A DNA stretch of 64,000 nucleotides from Balanoglossus misakiensis (lineage: Eukaryota; Hemichordata), in NCBI GenBank assembly GCA_040954595.2, contig CM082598.2:62001-126000 (forward strand), read 5' to 3'. The number at the start of each line of letters is the position of its first letter. Positions within the stretch are counted from its first letter, which is position 1. The position numbers were made by a program, and so were the translations under genes. Shown here in pieces: positions 33,451 through 46,793 of the stretch. Below the pieces are notes generated by a model that did no database searches, was not told where the DNA came from, and worked only from the letters and a program-made list of their open reading frames with translations.

Positions 33451-36400
33451 ACATACATCAATATACCCGAAACCAATTACAGTATGTTAATTAACTACTC
33501 AACATCTGCGTGTGTCAAAACAGAGGCCGAATGTTATTTGAGAAAAAATATCAGGAAAATTTGGAGCATTTGATTTGCCCCTCCTTTGATCTTTTTAATT
33601 ATTGCCATGGTGATAGAGCGTAGGCCGCAGGGCAATCGAGCGTTTGTGCACGTTTTTTCAATTATAAATATTACTTATTGAAAGTATTCGTGTATATCTG
33701 AACAGGTAAACGCTTTCAGGTTTGTCCTATGCTATTAACATTGTCGTGAAGACCAAGTTATAATCCATTGAAGAGAAAATTAACCTAACCGTTGTAAATC
33801 CTTGTAGGATTACCAGCAGACAACAATAATGCAATACTTAATTTGAGTTCAAGATTTCAGTACATGGCCGATCATAACATGAATTGAGTATGTAATAAGA
33901 TATACCATTATAGACTTACAAATGAAGCATATCATGTGGCCTATCATACAATAGTTCTCGGTTTCAGGGTCGAATAACTATGGAAATAAAGATACAGAGT
34001 CCAATAATACCATGCGTCACAGGCATAGCTCGCCTATGAAAGCGAAACCAAGTTGTTTTTCCTTGCATATCGGAATATTAAACAGAAGTTCATTTTTTTG
34101 TTCTCTGCCAAATAAGCGACAGAAGACGCCGAGTCCGAGCTTAGAAATAAATTGAAACAAAACACAAAACACATCATGTGTGATGGGACATGCATATACA
34201 TGTATATAATGTACTCTGTGCTTTATCTAGACCTTGCGCTGAATAATTTGTGAGATAGTTAAACACGAACGCGATCATGTTCGAGGGGACATGTATACTA
34301 CTTAATTTATCTAATAGAAATGTCGCTGAATAAAGTAAAAAATCACAGAATCTTGTCGGATAACAAATACTAGTAACTGTTGATTGAACTATACACAGCT
34401 TTGCGTATCCTGTTTAAGCTTTCTGCCAATCGGGCGCTTCATTTTCCTTTGCCCAATCATAATGAAATCGCCTGCTAAAATGTAGCAGTTAGTTGGTGTT
34501 TATTATTGCGTTCGCTTGATGTCAAATTGCAACTTTTTGGAATTTCTCCCGCTCGGTTCTGAGTTGTCAACATTCTCTTTATAGCAATAAAACGTGCTCT
34601 TTTAGTTGGCCAGACTCTTAGCAACCTTGTTCATATCACGTCAAATCTCAGACGAATAGATGTGCTGCCGTGATCAAGTACTGATTTGACTGCGGCTCGT
34701 ACTCAGGATGTACAGTCTTGTAATCTCAAGAGTGAAACACCATGGTGTTCAGGTAAGAGGATTCGCAGTATATTTCCAACATAATCGAGGTTTTGATGTG
34801 AGATGGTTGGACACAGGAAATTAGCATTGTCAGTCTGTCAGCGGTAGGCAGATACAAAAAGCCTGACAAAGACAAGCTGTGAAATTGAGGTGTATAACTC
34901 TACACCAGGAAAAAGAGGCCGGGGAAAATGGAAAGTACCCAGAGTCTTGTTAAAGCCTCATGAGCTGCCAATTTAACATATTTTTTCCTACAATAGAATT
35001 CTTCAAATCTTCTCCTTATCCTTTAAAATCCTAACAAGCCCTACTACTTGTATTTGCATCAGTTTATCATCTCTTGGCGAGGCATACGGAATACCACGAT
35101 ATCTGCATGCTATGGGTGTGGCACTCGTTAAAATATATTGTATTCAAATCTGAGTTGGAAAATAAAATCACGGAAAAGTAATGCAAAAAGTGGCAGCTCT
35201 CGCAGAGGCTTTAAAGCCTTAGAATGTGAACCCCCTAGTTGAGCAATTATGGTCAAGTAGTCATGAAACTCGTTAAAGGCTGGCGTTAGCTCAGGATTCC
35301 TACGGTGCAGGGATCACTGGGAACATCGTCGTCTAGATATTTTCTCTCGGATGCCGTTCGCGAGGCAGATTGTCGCATCTCTGATTGCTGGGTGGAGGGA
35401 AGTAGTTAAACAAAATCCACGAGTGCTCCTCAGAGGGTTTAATCGACAAATAAAGATGTGTTTTCTCGATTAATCGTCTGCTTTGTTCAGCGTGCTGTCA
35501 AATTTCAATTTGTAGTCAAACAACACAAGTGTTGCCAAGAGATGGTGAAGCTTAGCTGAGCGATTAAAAGAAGTGCATTAAAAGCGAAAATTACACACGC
35601 CTACAACAAGTCAATTGTGCGCCAAGGCTTTGCAATTATCGTTGATTAAGTAAATATATCATTCATGTAAATTGCTCTTTGGGACGCACATTCATTGTCC
35701 GTGTGAACGTCAAGTAAAAGGGCCTCATTACACAAAGCCGTTGCCACATGTGAATTTATAGCCTGTACGTCTGACATATGTCTTTAAAAAATGGAATTTC
35801 TTTGGGATACACACAGAACAGGAGCTTGTCATCAGTCATAAAAATTACTCTACGGTGATCAATATACATAGTTTACCTTTTGGGCCATGGTATTCATAGG
35901 GCTTTATAACCTTTTCAAATAAATGTCACCCTCGGGGTATGAAGCATGGAAAACCCAAAAACGTCAACTGAAAAGGTCGATGGGCATGTCGGGTGTTCAT
36001 GTATGCATTGCACAAACCGTACACTTACTATGAGAGAGCGATTCCCCAGTAGGCATAATTTTGTTGCTTACTACGAGCTGAGTAAAGCTAGAATGCTTTG
36101 TGTAATTCTACAACGAACATCCTCAGGAAGAGTTCTAACTGGAGAAACCAACTCAAGCGTGCGTTTGATTTCTAAATGACCTTGGACTAATCTACATCCT
36201 CATAATATTGTTGGTATGAAACCTGTAAATAATCTATAAACACTCTAAAATTCACTGACATTTGGATTGAATTGCCACAGCAAATCTTTGCATGATCTGG
36301 GAACCACAATAGTAAAACTTCGATACCACAAATTGAAATAGAAAACACAAAAGTGGAAAGCTCACGTAGGGAAAGTGCCCAAATGCAAACAGGTAAATCC

Positions 36401-36869
36401 AATGAGACATGAACGCCTTCCCCACGTGATACAATGATAGGAACATGCGAGTGCTTTGTATTTGGCTAAACGACACGCTTGAACATAACAACAACTCAGT
36501 TGGCCCTGTAGTCCACACATTTCAGCATATTCTTGATTGTGAAGACACAGAATCAAATGTCAACTATGCAATCAAAAACTGTGGCCATAATTTAGAATAA
36601 AATACAGACAACTGAAGTTCTGTTCACGTCACCGTTGTTGCCAAAAGTTCAACACAGTGGATCGCAACTTGACCTACCGGTACTGAGTCATTCTCCTGGG
36701 TAAAGGATATATGCCAACAGATTACGTGCCCTGGGTGTGAAATTGGGGTGTTAATCCCACAAGTAATATTAGTAGGACTTACTTAATCTATAGTTATTAT
36801 TGTAATTTGCTACTGTAAGAAATAACATAAGCCCACAGTCTTTAAAGATACATGATGACCTATGTACGC

Positions 36870-37012
36870 AATCACATATGCAAATTTAGTCACATTGGAA
36901 GTTGAGATCCAGCTCAGCTAATTACATATTTTCACTCATTTCAAAATACGCAGCTACCTATGCAAATATAGCCATATTGAATGCTGAGATCCGGCTAATC
37001 ACATATTGCCAT
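36870..37012. repeat. 82-bp spaced duplication with two ATGCAAAT octamers
   Basis: ATGCAAATTTAGTCACATTG at 36878 and ATGCAAATATAGCCATATTG at 36960 both continue with a TGAGATCC(A/G)GCT...CACATATT-like block. ATGCAAAT is the known POU/Oct octamer. Whether the sites work is unknown. Confidence 0.5.
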
Positions 37013-40000
37013 GCGAAAATACTGGAAATTAGAATTGACTGTGTTCCTTTAAACCCCTTGCAATTTATTGGACTTCCGCGTTATGATTGACAGAAAAAAA
37101 AGCATTGAAGTAGAGATCACAATGACAGTTTCTGACCACGCTGTGTCACTGCATAAATGCAACGCCATTATTCTATTTGAATTATAGCGCAATTATTACA
37201 GCTACGCATTGATTTGATTGCGTACATTATAAAGAAGTCCTTTGGGCAATCTATTCCCACTGTAAAATAATACACACGCTATTGTAAACTGCTCACTGAT
37301 TGGCTGTTTTATCACTAACCCGAGTAGTTCCTGTTGTGCGTGCCAATATTCAGTGACGTTTCATTGCAATTTGAGAGTATTCAATTTTTTTTCTCTTATG
37401 TCAAATGTTTTACGACGCCAATAAGAGCTCTTGTCAGCATGGTTTTACAAATTAGATTTTCAGTTTGAATGCAAAGCCCTAGTATCCATGGCAATGCACG
37501 CTCTCAATGAGCGCTACTTTGCACTTTACCGTCGGAAATGTTGTGAACATGAGTCTATTGGTGATAAAATCCTGCTTTGGAAAGTATGCTATGGTGATTT
37601 AAGTAGCGAAATATGTAGCTCTTGGATCCATATTCATACAGCACTGGTCAATTTACCTACGAGTTTCACTGTTCGGCAGAGACTGATAATTTGATTGCAG
37701 TACAGGTTTTCTGCATGGCACACACTAATTCTTTAGCTGAGAGACCGATGCCATGGTATACCACGGCGCAAGCACACGTTTGCATACATCGGGAAATAAC
37801 ATTGCGCAGTTGAGTGAAAAGGTTGTCCATGGGATTGTTTCTACGAAACCACACATTTCCCCGCCGCAAAGCCCTCTAGACCGCTGATAACATTTCTCGC
37901 TGTCTAATGTGATCGACTTCAGCACCCTGCTCCGCCTTTAACTAGGAGTAAATGTGCGCGGCTTTTCACAGAAGATAGACAGTGTGATCTCTGTTCCGTA
38001 AAAGAACTGGGAAAAGTAGGTCTTTAATCAAGTTTTCAACCCACGAATTGCTACTGCGTAATCAAATCGGAAATCTTGCTCTATCAGTCTGGTGGTTACA
38101 CCTGCTATCGTTAAATGTGACCATTTACTGTAATCTGCACATATTTTTACGACATAGCTAAATGCAGTTCACAGTCCTAAACTACCGCTACTTCTCTGAG
38201 AAACATGACAACATGACGGATGTCTCGCCACATCAAGTGACGCATGCCCTCCCCATCGCTAATTGGACAAACTAACCACTGGCAGGTAGGATGAGATTTC
38301 ATGGACATTTTCGGGTAGTCAAATAATGTGCCTCTAACATCGATGTAATTTTAAAACGTGTCAAAGGATGATGGTGATATATTATTCAAAATAATTCTCT
38401 TGCCGGTTTGAGATCAGTCTGTTGTAATAAGACTCGTGGTAGCTATGGAAACCATGGGTCAAGTGAGAACATTGCAATTTTTTTAAGTCGCTGCCAAAAT
38501 ACTACATTGCCGTGCTGAGAAACTGTAGAGTAAAATGTAGAGTACCTCAAAGAAGTGAGCATGAATCTCCTGAGAACATGCAAGCATGACACAATAGAAG
38601 AAACTTGATGAATCATCCTTGAAATGAGAGTTCTCCGCGATTCTGAACAAGACACAAAAACACCTCTGTCTGTCGATGTTGAGGTGAATTTAGAAACATG
38701 AAGCATGTTTCGTCATGAACATCGTCTAAAGGTGATTTCAGATACTGGATGTTTAGTGCAAATTGGCGAGATATAGGAAAATGTTGAAATTGGCACACAT
38801 AACAGAGTAAATCCGGAACAAGACGGAAATTTGCTCGTAATCCAGTTATTTGTAACTACTCATTCATGTTAAAGGGACGGTTTCTATAAAGTTTGGCTAT
38901 TTTGTTTCAGTAGATTTGTTTTATGTGTCAACTTCAGTTTCTTGTTCTACTTCGCATGGCATGTTAAAATAGTCAGTACCACTTGTCTACAAAAGTATCC
39001 AATTCATGGCAACTTGCAACAGCACGACGAACAGATAATAATGTGTATCAAACACATGTGTCGTCTGTCAGACTTATCGGCGCCTATCTATTTGGTACTG
39101 GATGCCCTTTCGTTCAACGAACATGATGTGGCTGGTGAGGGACTTTACAGAAATGTCAGCTGAGACTCGAAGCTCTGGCTCTTGATTCATGAGCGCTGGC
39201 CGCCAGCATCCATTTGATGCTGGGAGAGTTCATCACTGATGACTTATTTTTTTAAACTATGGCACTGAGGAAAGTCTTCCTTTTAAGCGATGGATGCTGA
39301 CAATATTGTCTTAATGCTGCATATGCCTCAAGGAAATGCAATTGCATTAGCCAAGGAAAATGTAATTAAGCTAGTCCCCTCATTTCAGTTTGGAGTAGTG
39401 TTCGAAGGCCAAATTTATCACAGACCAAACGCAGTTCCTAGAAAATTAATAACTTTCCATTGAATTGGTCCCACAAAAAAGGATGGGCAATTTGCTAGTA
39501 AGTATATGTAAAGTTGAATCTATGCCATTTGGCAATTAAAGTGGACCTTGAGAACAGTTCAACTAAGAGCCAACGGAATAGATAATTAGTTGATTGCCTG
39601 CCAATAAACACATTTTCTGTGGTCGCTGAGCATATTGAGCTTGGTAAATGCGCAGTGACTTAGTCTGATTTTACATCAACACTGTATTTCCGCCCAAGGT
39701 CGGAGGTTTACAGGTGGAAAATTTGGCTCATCATAGTTCAAAACTTTTCAACCTTCAAAGTTATCCTTGTTGACATAATATGTGTTTTCCTCTTGAATCT
39801 ATATTCTCTTTGAGGTTTGTACAGTTACAATGTACTGCAATAGCTGATTTAAACAATAAACTTAGGTTTGGGATACAATACAGCGTGGTTACTGCTGGTT
39901 TGTTATGTACACATGCAGAGCTAGTCTCTACTGTTGTAGCAATTTTGAAACCAACATATGAAATAATGTATGAAAGTCAACCACATTTGTGATACGGTCT

Positions 40001-43000
40001 AATGTGGTCAAGAGTCTGCCACCATTTGCTAGTTTTGTCAACAGTTAGACATTTCAAATACATGTATACATTAATTAAAACATATATGGTAGACATTTTC
40101 AGTGACATATGACGCCGAAACTAGCGCAAACCTAGTGCTTTGTAAGGCTATTTCATGCAAATGTTGTCTTCTGGTTAATTTTACGAAATAAATTGCAAAA
40201 TAATACAATTCCAATCCACGAGTTTGCCATTTATGCAATTTTTATGAGTTTCTTTACAATAAAATGCTTCCCTGGGGGCATGCCATGAAATATTTAGGCT
40301 GTAAATCTGGAAGCAATTATGGGATATTGAAATGTCTGTGGACACTGACGATAGAGCTTGTTATTACTGTAAGTATAAGTCTGTCAGTGGAGATGACATC
40401 CTGTGTCGACAGATATACCAGAGAAGGCATTTTCAAATCGGATTACGCTTATCTTACCAAGCCTCCAACAACTCTTAGTCTCATATCAAAACATTCATGA
40501 ACCAAAATCTTTGGTGAATGTAATATTAAATGCGGTTTTCCTTTGCTAAAAGATCAAACTGAATATATTTCGTATTTATATATACCGTATTATATTTTTA
40601 TATATTTCGTACAAAAAAACAACATTTTGGCAATCATTTTCCACAAACAACGTTAACACGGTGTTCAGCTAAATTATTGATGAAGACTGCCAATGTTCTT
40701 TAGGGAGTGTAACTAACATGCAAGATGCAACTCATGGCGTTATTATATCTTTCAGCTTCATTAATTTAACATTATAGTTATCTACATGCATGTATGCCGA
40801 GAACACGCCTGGAGCACGTAATCAGTAATAATCCTGAAACTAATAACACTAGAAAAGTACAGTTTAGGATTTCCTCATTCAGACTCCAATATATCTAGGT
40901 TAGGATTTATTTTCTTTCCAAAGCTTTCAGAGCACATTCAACTGAACTCAGGTTAGACAACACTCAAGGTGTGTTTTTGTCAGCAAGGTGAGGCAAAAAT
41001 TTCCAGAAATTGCCTCTTTCGATTGCATAATAACGTAATGTCACACAATAAGAGGTTTCGTTGAACGCTGTATGCAGCTTCTCCACTCCATGCAGATTAA
41101 ATGACACGGAAACTAAGTATTTGACAGTTAATGTCTACTGGCCTAAACACTATGGTTGTGTAAATGGATCACCCTTCTGACACAGACCCTTGATGAAGCT
41201 ATAACATCAACCATCTCCGCTTTAAAGATCTTTGTCGGAAAGATAGAGGATGTACCGCTGCGCAATCACTTCTATACTCATTTTGCTTTTATGACAGCGG
41301 GGAACATACCCTTTATCTGTTTCGTGTCTGTTTTGCTGGATGGATGACTAGTTCTTTATATTTCTCTTTCGGTCGGTCTGTCTTTCTGTATGTATGTATG
41401 TGTGTGCGCGTGCGTGTGTGTGCATCCTTCATTTATAGTGTCACACACCAGGAAAATAGTAAAACATTTTATGCTGTCAATTCTGGTGAAGTGCACACTG
41501 AATTAAAATCTCCACTTTCAGCACTAGGATGATTACTATTCCGTATTTCCGGACACTTTTCAATTTCCTTTCAATTTACTGTCATGCACTGAAAAATTAC
41601 TCTTTCGCTTGTTAAAGTAATGGTCTGACGCGCACGGTTTCCGCTGCTGCCAATACAAAATGCACAGAGGGGTCCGACTCAGCTCTCATGCACACTTAAT
41701 ATTCGCCAATGTCAGCTCGCCATCATCGTTGGCATGGCAACATGTTTTCAGGGTGGGCGGCTTTTTATACTGATCGGCAACGTTTGCAAATTTCAACTGG
41801 AAACGACATACATTCATGAGATGTAACCATAAAATAAAATAAACCATAAAATAAGGAGAGTCGTTTCTATTCCATTCATATACCAACCATGCCGAAAAGG
41901 TGAGTTGAAGTCAGAACTGTCGAAAAAAGCATTTGAAAACAGAAACAGGTCTATTTCTACAGTAAACTTGATTTATAAGTCAGCAATAAAGGTGAGTGTG
42001 CCTGTCTGCAAAATCATGACATGAACTGCACGCTCTCCTGCATAACGAATACTTGTCCATTTAATTCAAATGCTATAGTCATACATGCTAAACTTAAAAT
42101 CAAAATGTCTGGTGTTTCAACACGCGCAATTGTGCCGATAGGCAGAACTTTACAATTAAAAATCCTACACAAATCCGGGAGACCATGAAACAATGTAAAA
42201 TTAATGATTCTGGACTGCTATTAAATGACTGTCCTGTCCACCTGTGATGTGCATCAGTTATATTTAGATGGTTCTTACACGCCGACATTCCCAATCCCCT
42301 TTAATAACACATAGCCTGCAGAGATTATTATTCTCTGAAACGGAAATTTAGAATTTCAAGCTGTGGTGTATTTTTAGCACTGTTAACATGCAAAAAGGGC
42401 ACACGACAATATCTACTAGTGTTTTCGGGTCATATTTGTATTGTTTCCCCTCTATTGTCGAGGTCAGAAAATCTTGGTTTGAAGATGTTGCTGTCATATT
42501 ATAGTATACGAGATTTATATCGACCTAATGAAAACAAAAATCAACCACAAAAGACACTGGTAGAAGGACTAAGGACCCACACCTAATATAATAAATGCTA
42601 AAGCATGCGTCAGGTCAACCGAGGCATACGTGAATGTTAAAATCAAGCAGGCACCAGGAGAATTCAAACATATTAACCTTTTGACCCCGAGAAAAGGAAA
42701 CACGAATGTTTTCATTTTTTATCAATTCATGCCAGAAGTGCGATCATCACACTGAATACCTGAGGTCCGGGGTCACACAGGAGCACTCCTGGTTACTATC
42801 GACACTGATTCCCCCCGAGTAATTCCCTTCCAATTCTAAGAATTATTAAGTTTAAGACCTTTTTTCTGAGTGCCTGGTGAGATTGACAGAACAGTCTTAC
42901 AGAGTTTACACTCTCAACTGTTCCTTTTTATCCGACATTGTTGTTCTTTGAGCTAACTACATTGTACTAGTGTCTTGTTCAAATACTCGACGTACCGTGA

Positions 43001-45533
43001 TGAAATGTTCAAAAATTGGTTTATCAAAACTGCCAACTCTGCAAAACAATTTTGTGTTCTTATTGGCATCTTGACAATAATTCTTCTTCAATAAATGACT
43101 GGTCAGAACACACTCTTGTCATTCCAATCACGTCAAACGTCATTTTTCTGCCAGTGAAAAACAACAAATTTTGTCGATGAATTTTATCTTGAAAAGTCTA
43201 CCCCGTTGTCAAGCGGATTAACAGCTTTCTTCCTCGATAAGGAGGTCGCTTTCAAAGAATACCAACATAAACAGACAGAATCTAGCCATCAACATTAATG
43301 GTTTGATCCAGGGTTGCACCAAAGCAAAACTACAGCCTGGATTATCAGAGAAATGGAATACAATTTCGCAGTGAAAGCTTTTTTATGTGTTGTCGCTTTA
43401 TTGAACGCCCACGTGTATCCATTTTCAGTCAGCACAGGAAACAAGAAATATCATTTCTTTCAAAGTATAAGTACATTGGACTGGAAAGGTTACCTTTATG
43501 CCAACTAATTACTGTTAGATATTATAATTTATCGCGGTTTAGTTGTCAACAACATAATCATTCCATACGAAGATTTATCATCATAATCAACATCAGCAGC
43601 AGCAGCAACAACAACAACAACAAAACAACAACGCATATTCATATTGCTTTGCATTTTGTAGAAGAAGTCAGTGAAATTATTCCAAAATCACATATCTATC
43701 ACGCATCTAGAAATCAAAATCCAATCAGCAGACAAGTCTTAATTCACATACGTATTAGGTAAGCACCATGTAGATGATTTTGTTGAATTTTGCATGGTAT
43801 TAATTTGGCAAATCGTGATTTTTGAGCTTATGGCTTTGAGTTGTAGAATAATAGATGCACAGATCATTACGTCAGACGGCAAAATTCTATCTGGCATGAT
43901 GAATGGTTTCCCATAACCATTTACAAAATTGATAATAGTCATATCATTTGAAAGACATCCCAAGATTGTGCTCTCTGACAAAACATTAAATGCTATGCGA
44001 CCACTCATAATGGCCGTCGCCCATGCGTTCCTTGGTTTCGATGGGGTGAAAATCTACTCCATGTCTCACAGTGGCATTTTAGCTCAAAGTCATACCACAA
44101 TGCAAGGCCTATTTCAAAAGAAGAAGAATTTTATAAATCAGTTAAAATATTTATAAATCACCTAATTTATCTAAATATGGGAATGAGCAGAAATGTTATT
44201 AAAGCCTAGAGTTGCGTACAGCAATAGACTTGAAAACCGATGGGAAGGCTTATCAGGATCTGGGGGCATGCGTAGGAGGTATTTAGAGCAAGTGAATAGC
44301 GGCAAAATGATGAATTATGATCTTGGTTTCAGATTTACAATCACTATCAATGTACATCATCGAGTCAGAAAAGTTTAAAATTCACATTACGTTGGCACAC
44401 CCTGCCTATACAACATCACTGTTTCTGTGAACTGCAAAGGTCGACAAAATAAGGCGACAGAGACTGTGATATAATAGTGAGATGAAATATCTGAAGGACA
44501 TACAGGGCCTTGGGAAGAGCCTTTAGGATGTATGCGCATGCGAGGAATTTGTCAGATTACATGGGGATTTGCTAGAAAACCCATTGATTTCTACTATTGT
44601 CATTTACATCAAATTTTGTAGAGACACACAGCATGTGCACTGGCATACATACAGCGTTTATAAGTTCCAAATGAAAATGGTCATATCTTCAAATCACCAT
44701 AGATATGAGAGACATATTACGCCACGAATGTGTTGTGTAAGACGCTTCAATATTACACAACACAACAGCCTATTTATGCAAGTTTGTAAATTTCTTGTCT
44801 TGAAACGACAAATTTTGGGCGGAAAATTCCATTTTGTACACACTTCACAGCTAAAGTGTACTGTTCATTACTGTTGAAGGTCAGTCCTGTTTCACAGAGG
44901 GGCAGAAAATATGCAGCTTGGAATATCCACAAAAGGCCCATTTCAGGGACAGACCAGGCGGTTGAGGGTGAATGGGCCCTGCTCAGAGCAGTTCACTGTA
45001 AACAGGCATTCTAGTTGCAATGTCGTAGCTTTTTCAGACAGTTGCGGGGGCATTCTTTTCTTCTCTGCGATTTGCTTGAAGTCGCCTCGTACATGGCTTT
45101 TTGGAAAGAGATACATCTACTATACATACAGATCTTATTGTGTCCATTGCGCATGTTTTTCCACAAATAAAGAATCCCATTACACTCTCGTTCCATAATA
45201 TCTATCAGTCAGCTCTCGGTTAACAATAGCGCAGTAGTTTTTTTCACGATATTTCGGTGATGAGAATTTTTCATTTACTATTGTTTGGACTTTACCTGAC
45301 CTTGATAGGTTCATTTAAGACACAGCATCTTTTGGTGGCTGTGTTTAACAAGATGATAACAGTTGTATCTTTAAGATGGAATTGAGATTATCATGTAAAT
45401 GCATGTTAACTGTAATGTCATGTGGATTAGATTAGAAAAGTCTTCGTTTTAAGTTAAATATTCACTAGGATTATCGTCCTGGTTCGTATTTTATGTGCAT
45501 GACTTGCTGATTTTTCATCTTTGCATTCTTCAG

Positions 45534-46793
45534 GTCGAAGAGAGTCTACTTACAATGGCCGTAGCAAGGAGGAAAGAAGACCTTAGTCTGGTGAGAGACG
45601 TTCGCAAAAAGTACAGCGATACCACATTGAATTCTTCGCAGAACAGTGTCAACATGCCCGGTCAAGCTTTCTCTAGTTCTCGCATTGTTGCGTCTTGCCC
45701 TAATCTGTTGGACGAACCCGTCCATGGAGATTCGATGTTGACTGTCAACACACACCGAAAGTTGCAGATGTCGGTGTCCAGTGACGGCACCACCAACGCG
45801 TCACGCTCGCGCGTGGATAGTTACTCGCGCTGGCAGAGTCGCCACTCAAGCACGAGCAGTGACCCGCCAAGAATCAATGTTGTGCCATTCAACAGCTCGT
45901 CGAGGTCGACCAGCCGAGATTCGGTCAAATCATCGGTGACGTCAGTCTACAGCTCAAATGAAGTGCTTGATCTCAGCAAAGTCATACCAACAATTCGAAT
46001 TGACGACACACCGAAAGCAAATTTCAAGAATTCTCTTTTGTCGTCAGTGACATCACCAAGTGATAAGACAGTCAAATACGGCTCGTCACCATGGAATTTC
46101 ATGAATGTGAGAGAAGAACGATCTCCAGAGGAAAACACCTCACATTCAACGTCGACTTTGACAGAAAATAATGCGGACTGTATCAGCGAGGTTGCAATTG
46201 AACAACTTCCGATCTTCTACGGGGATCAGAATATCTCTCAGATTCTAGATTTTCTCTTCGTCGGAAACATCGATGCTGCCTACAACGAGCCGTTACTTTG
46301 TCGTTTGAATATAAACACTATAATCGACATGAGTAACATTTTGCCAAAAGACGTACCCAGGTCAAAGGTCAAAGATTTCCCCTGTTCTTGTCCGTCGCCA
46401 TTGAAACACTCTCGGGCGCGTCTGAACATTTCGATAAATAACTCCGAGAACGAGGACATAATGCTGTATTTTAAAGAGATCAATAATTTTCTGGAAGGAG
46501 CAAGGCTGAAGAAACGGAATGTACTGGTGCACGGTAACCATGGTCGCTCTCGTTGCATTGTCGCCGTCATACAGTACTTGATGCAGTGTCGGCACATGAA
46601 TTTGGAGGACGCGTATAACCTGGTGAAGAAGAGGCGCCCGGGAATCCAAATGAACGCCGGTTTTCAGCGGGCTCTGGAAAAACTGGAGTTGAAACTCCAC
46701 CCTGGAAAGGCTCCGTCGTTCCTCTTTGACACAGAGTCCTCAAAAACCATTAAGGGGACGACTTACAAAGGCACGCAACAGGCCTGGGTTTGA
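45534..46793 (+). CDS. STYX-type pseudophosphatase with a long Ser-rich N-terminus
   Basis: One open frame. The exon begins after a good acceptor (TTGCATTCTTCAG/GTC at 45533). The first ATG in the exon is 45555, which gives 412 residues; an upstream coding exon cannot be excluded, as the frame is open back to the acceptor. Residues 1-200 are Ser/Thr-rich and probably disordered. About 210-390 form a dual-specificity phosphatase fold (ISQILDFLFVGNIDAAYN; YLMQCRHMNLEDAYNLVKKR; MNAGFQRALEKLE). The active-site loop reads HGNHGRSR (326-333), so the catalytic Cys of HCxxGxxR is Gly, as in the pseudophosphatase STYX (HGNAGISR), while the Arg is kept. It should therefore bind phosphoproteins rather than hydrolyse them. 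Function inferred from the family only. Confidence 0.8.
   Translation, partial: VEESLLTMAVARRKEDLSLVRDVRKKYSDTTLNSSQNSVNMPGQAFSSSRIVASCPNLLDEPVHGDSMLTVNTHRKLQMSVSSDGTTNASRSRVDSYSRWQSRHSSTSSDPPRINVVPFNSSSRSTSRDSVKSSVTSVYSSNEVLDLSKVIPTIRIDDTPKANFKNSLLSSVTSPSDKTVKYGSSPWNFMNVREERSPEENTSHSTSTLTENNADCISEVAIEQLPIFYGDQNISQILDFLFVGNIDAAYNEPLLCRLNINTIIDMSNILPKDVPRSKVKDFPCSCPSPLKHSRARLNISINNSENEDIMLYFKEINNFLEGARLKKRNVLVHGNHGRSRCIVAVIQYLMQCRHMNLEDAYNLVKKRRPGIQMNAGFQRALEKLELKLHPGKAPSFLFDTESSKTIKGTTYKGTQQAWV

Larger units (their letters stand above)
30305..45533. other. 15 kb of non-coding DNA
   Basis: No exon with family similarity was found on either strand. The short open frames here (such as 31157-31528) look like chance. 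It holds the 3' end of the MS4A-like gene, a terminal fragment of the 1.1 kb element, an ATGT microsatellite, a local duplication with octamer motifs and family S repeats. Part of it is probably the 5' intron of the pseudophosphatase gene, because that gene's coding exon starts with a splice acceptor. Confidence 0.5.

Noticed and set aside
45495-45554. Start of the pseudophosphatase at the ATG 45495
   Set aside because: The segment 45495-45533 contains the polypyrimidine tract and AG of a splice acceptor, so it is intron.
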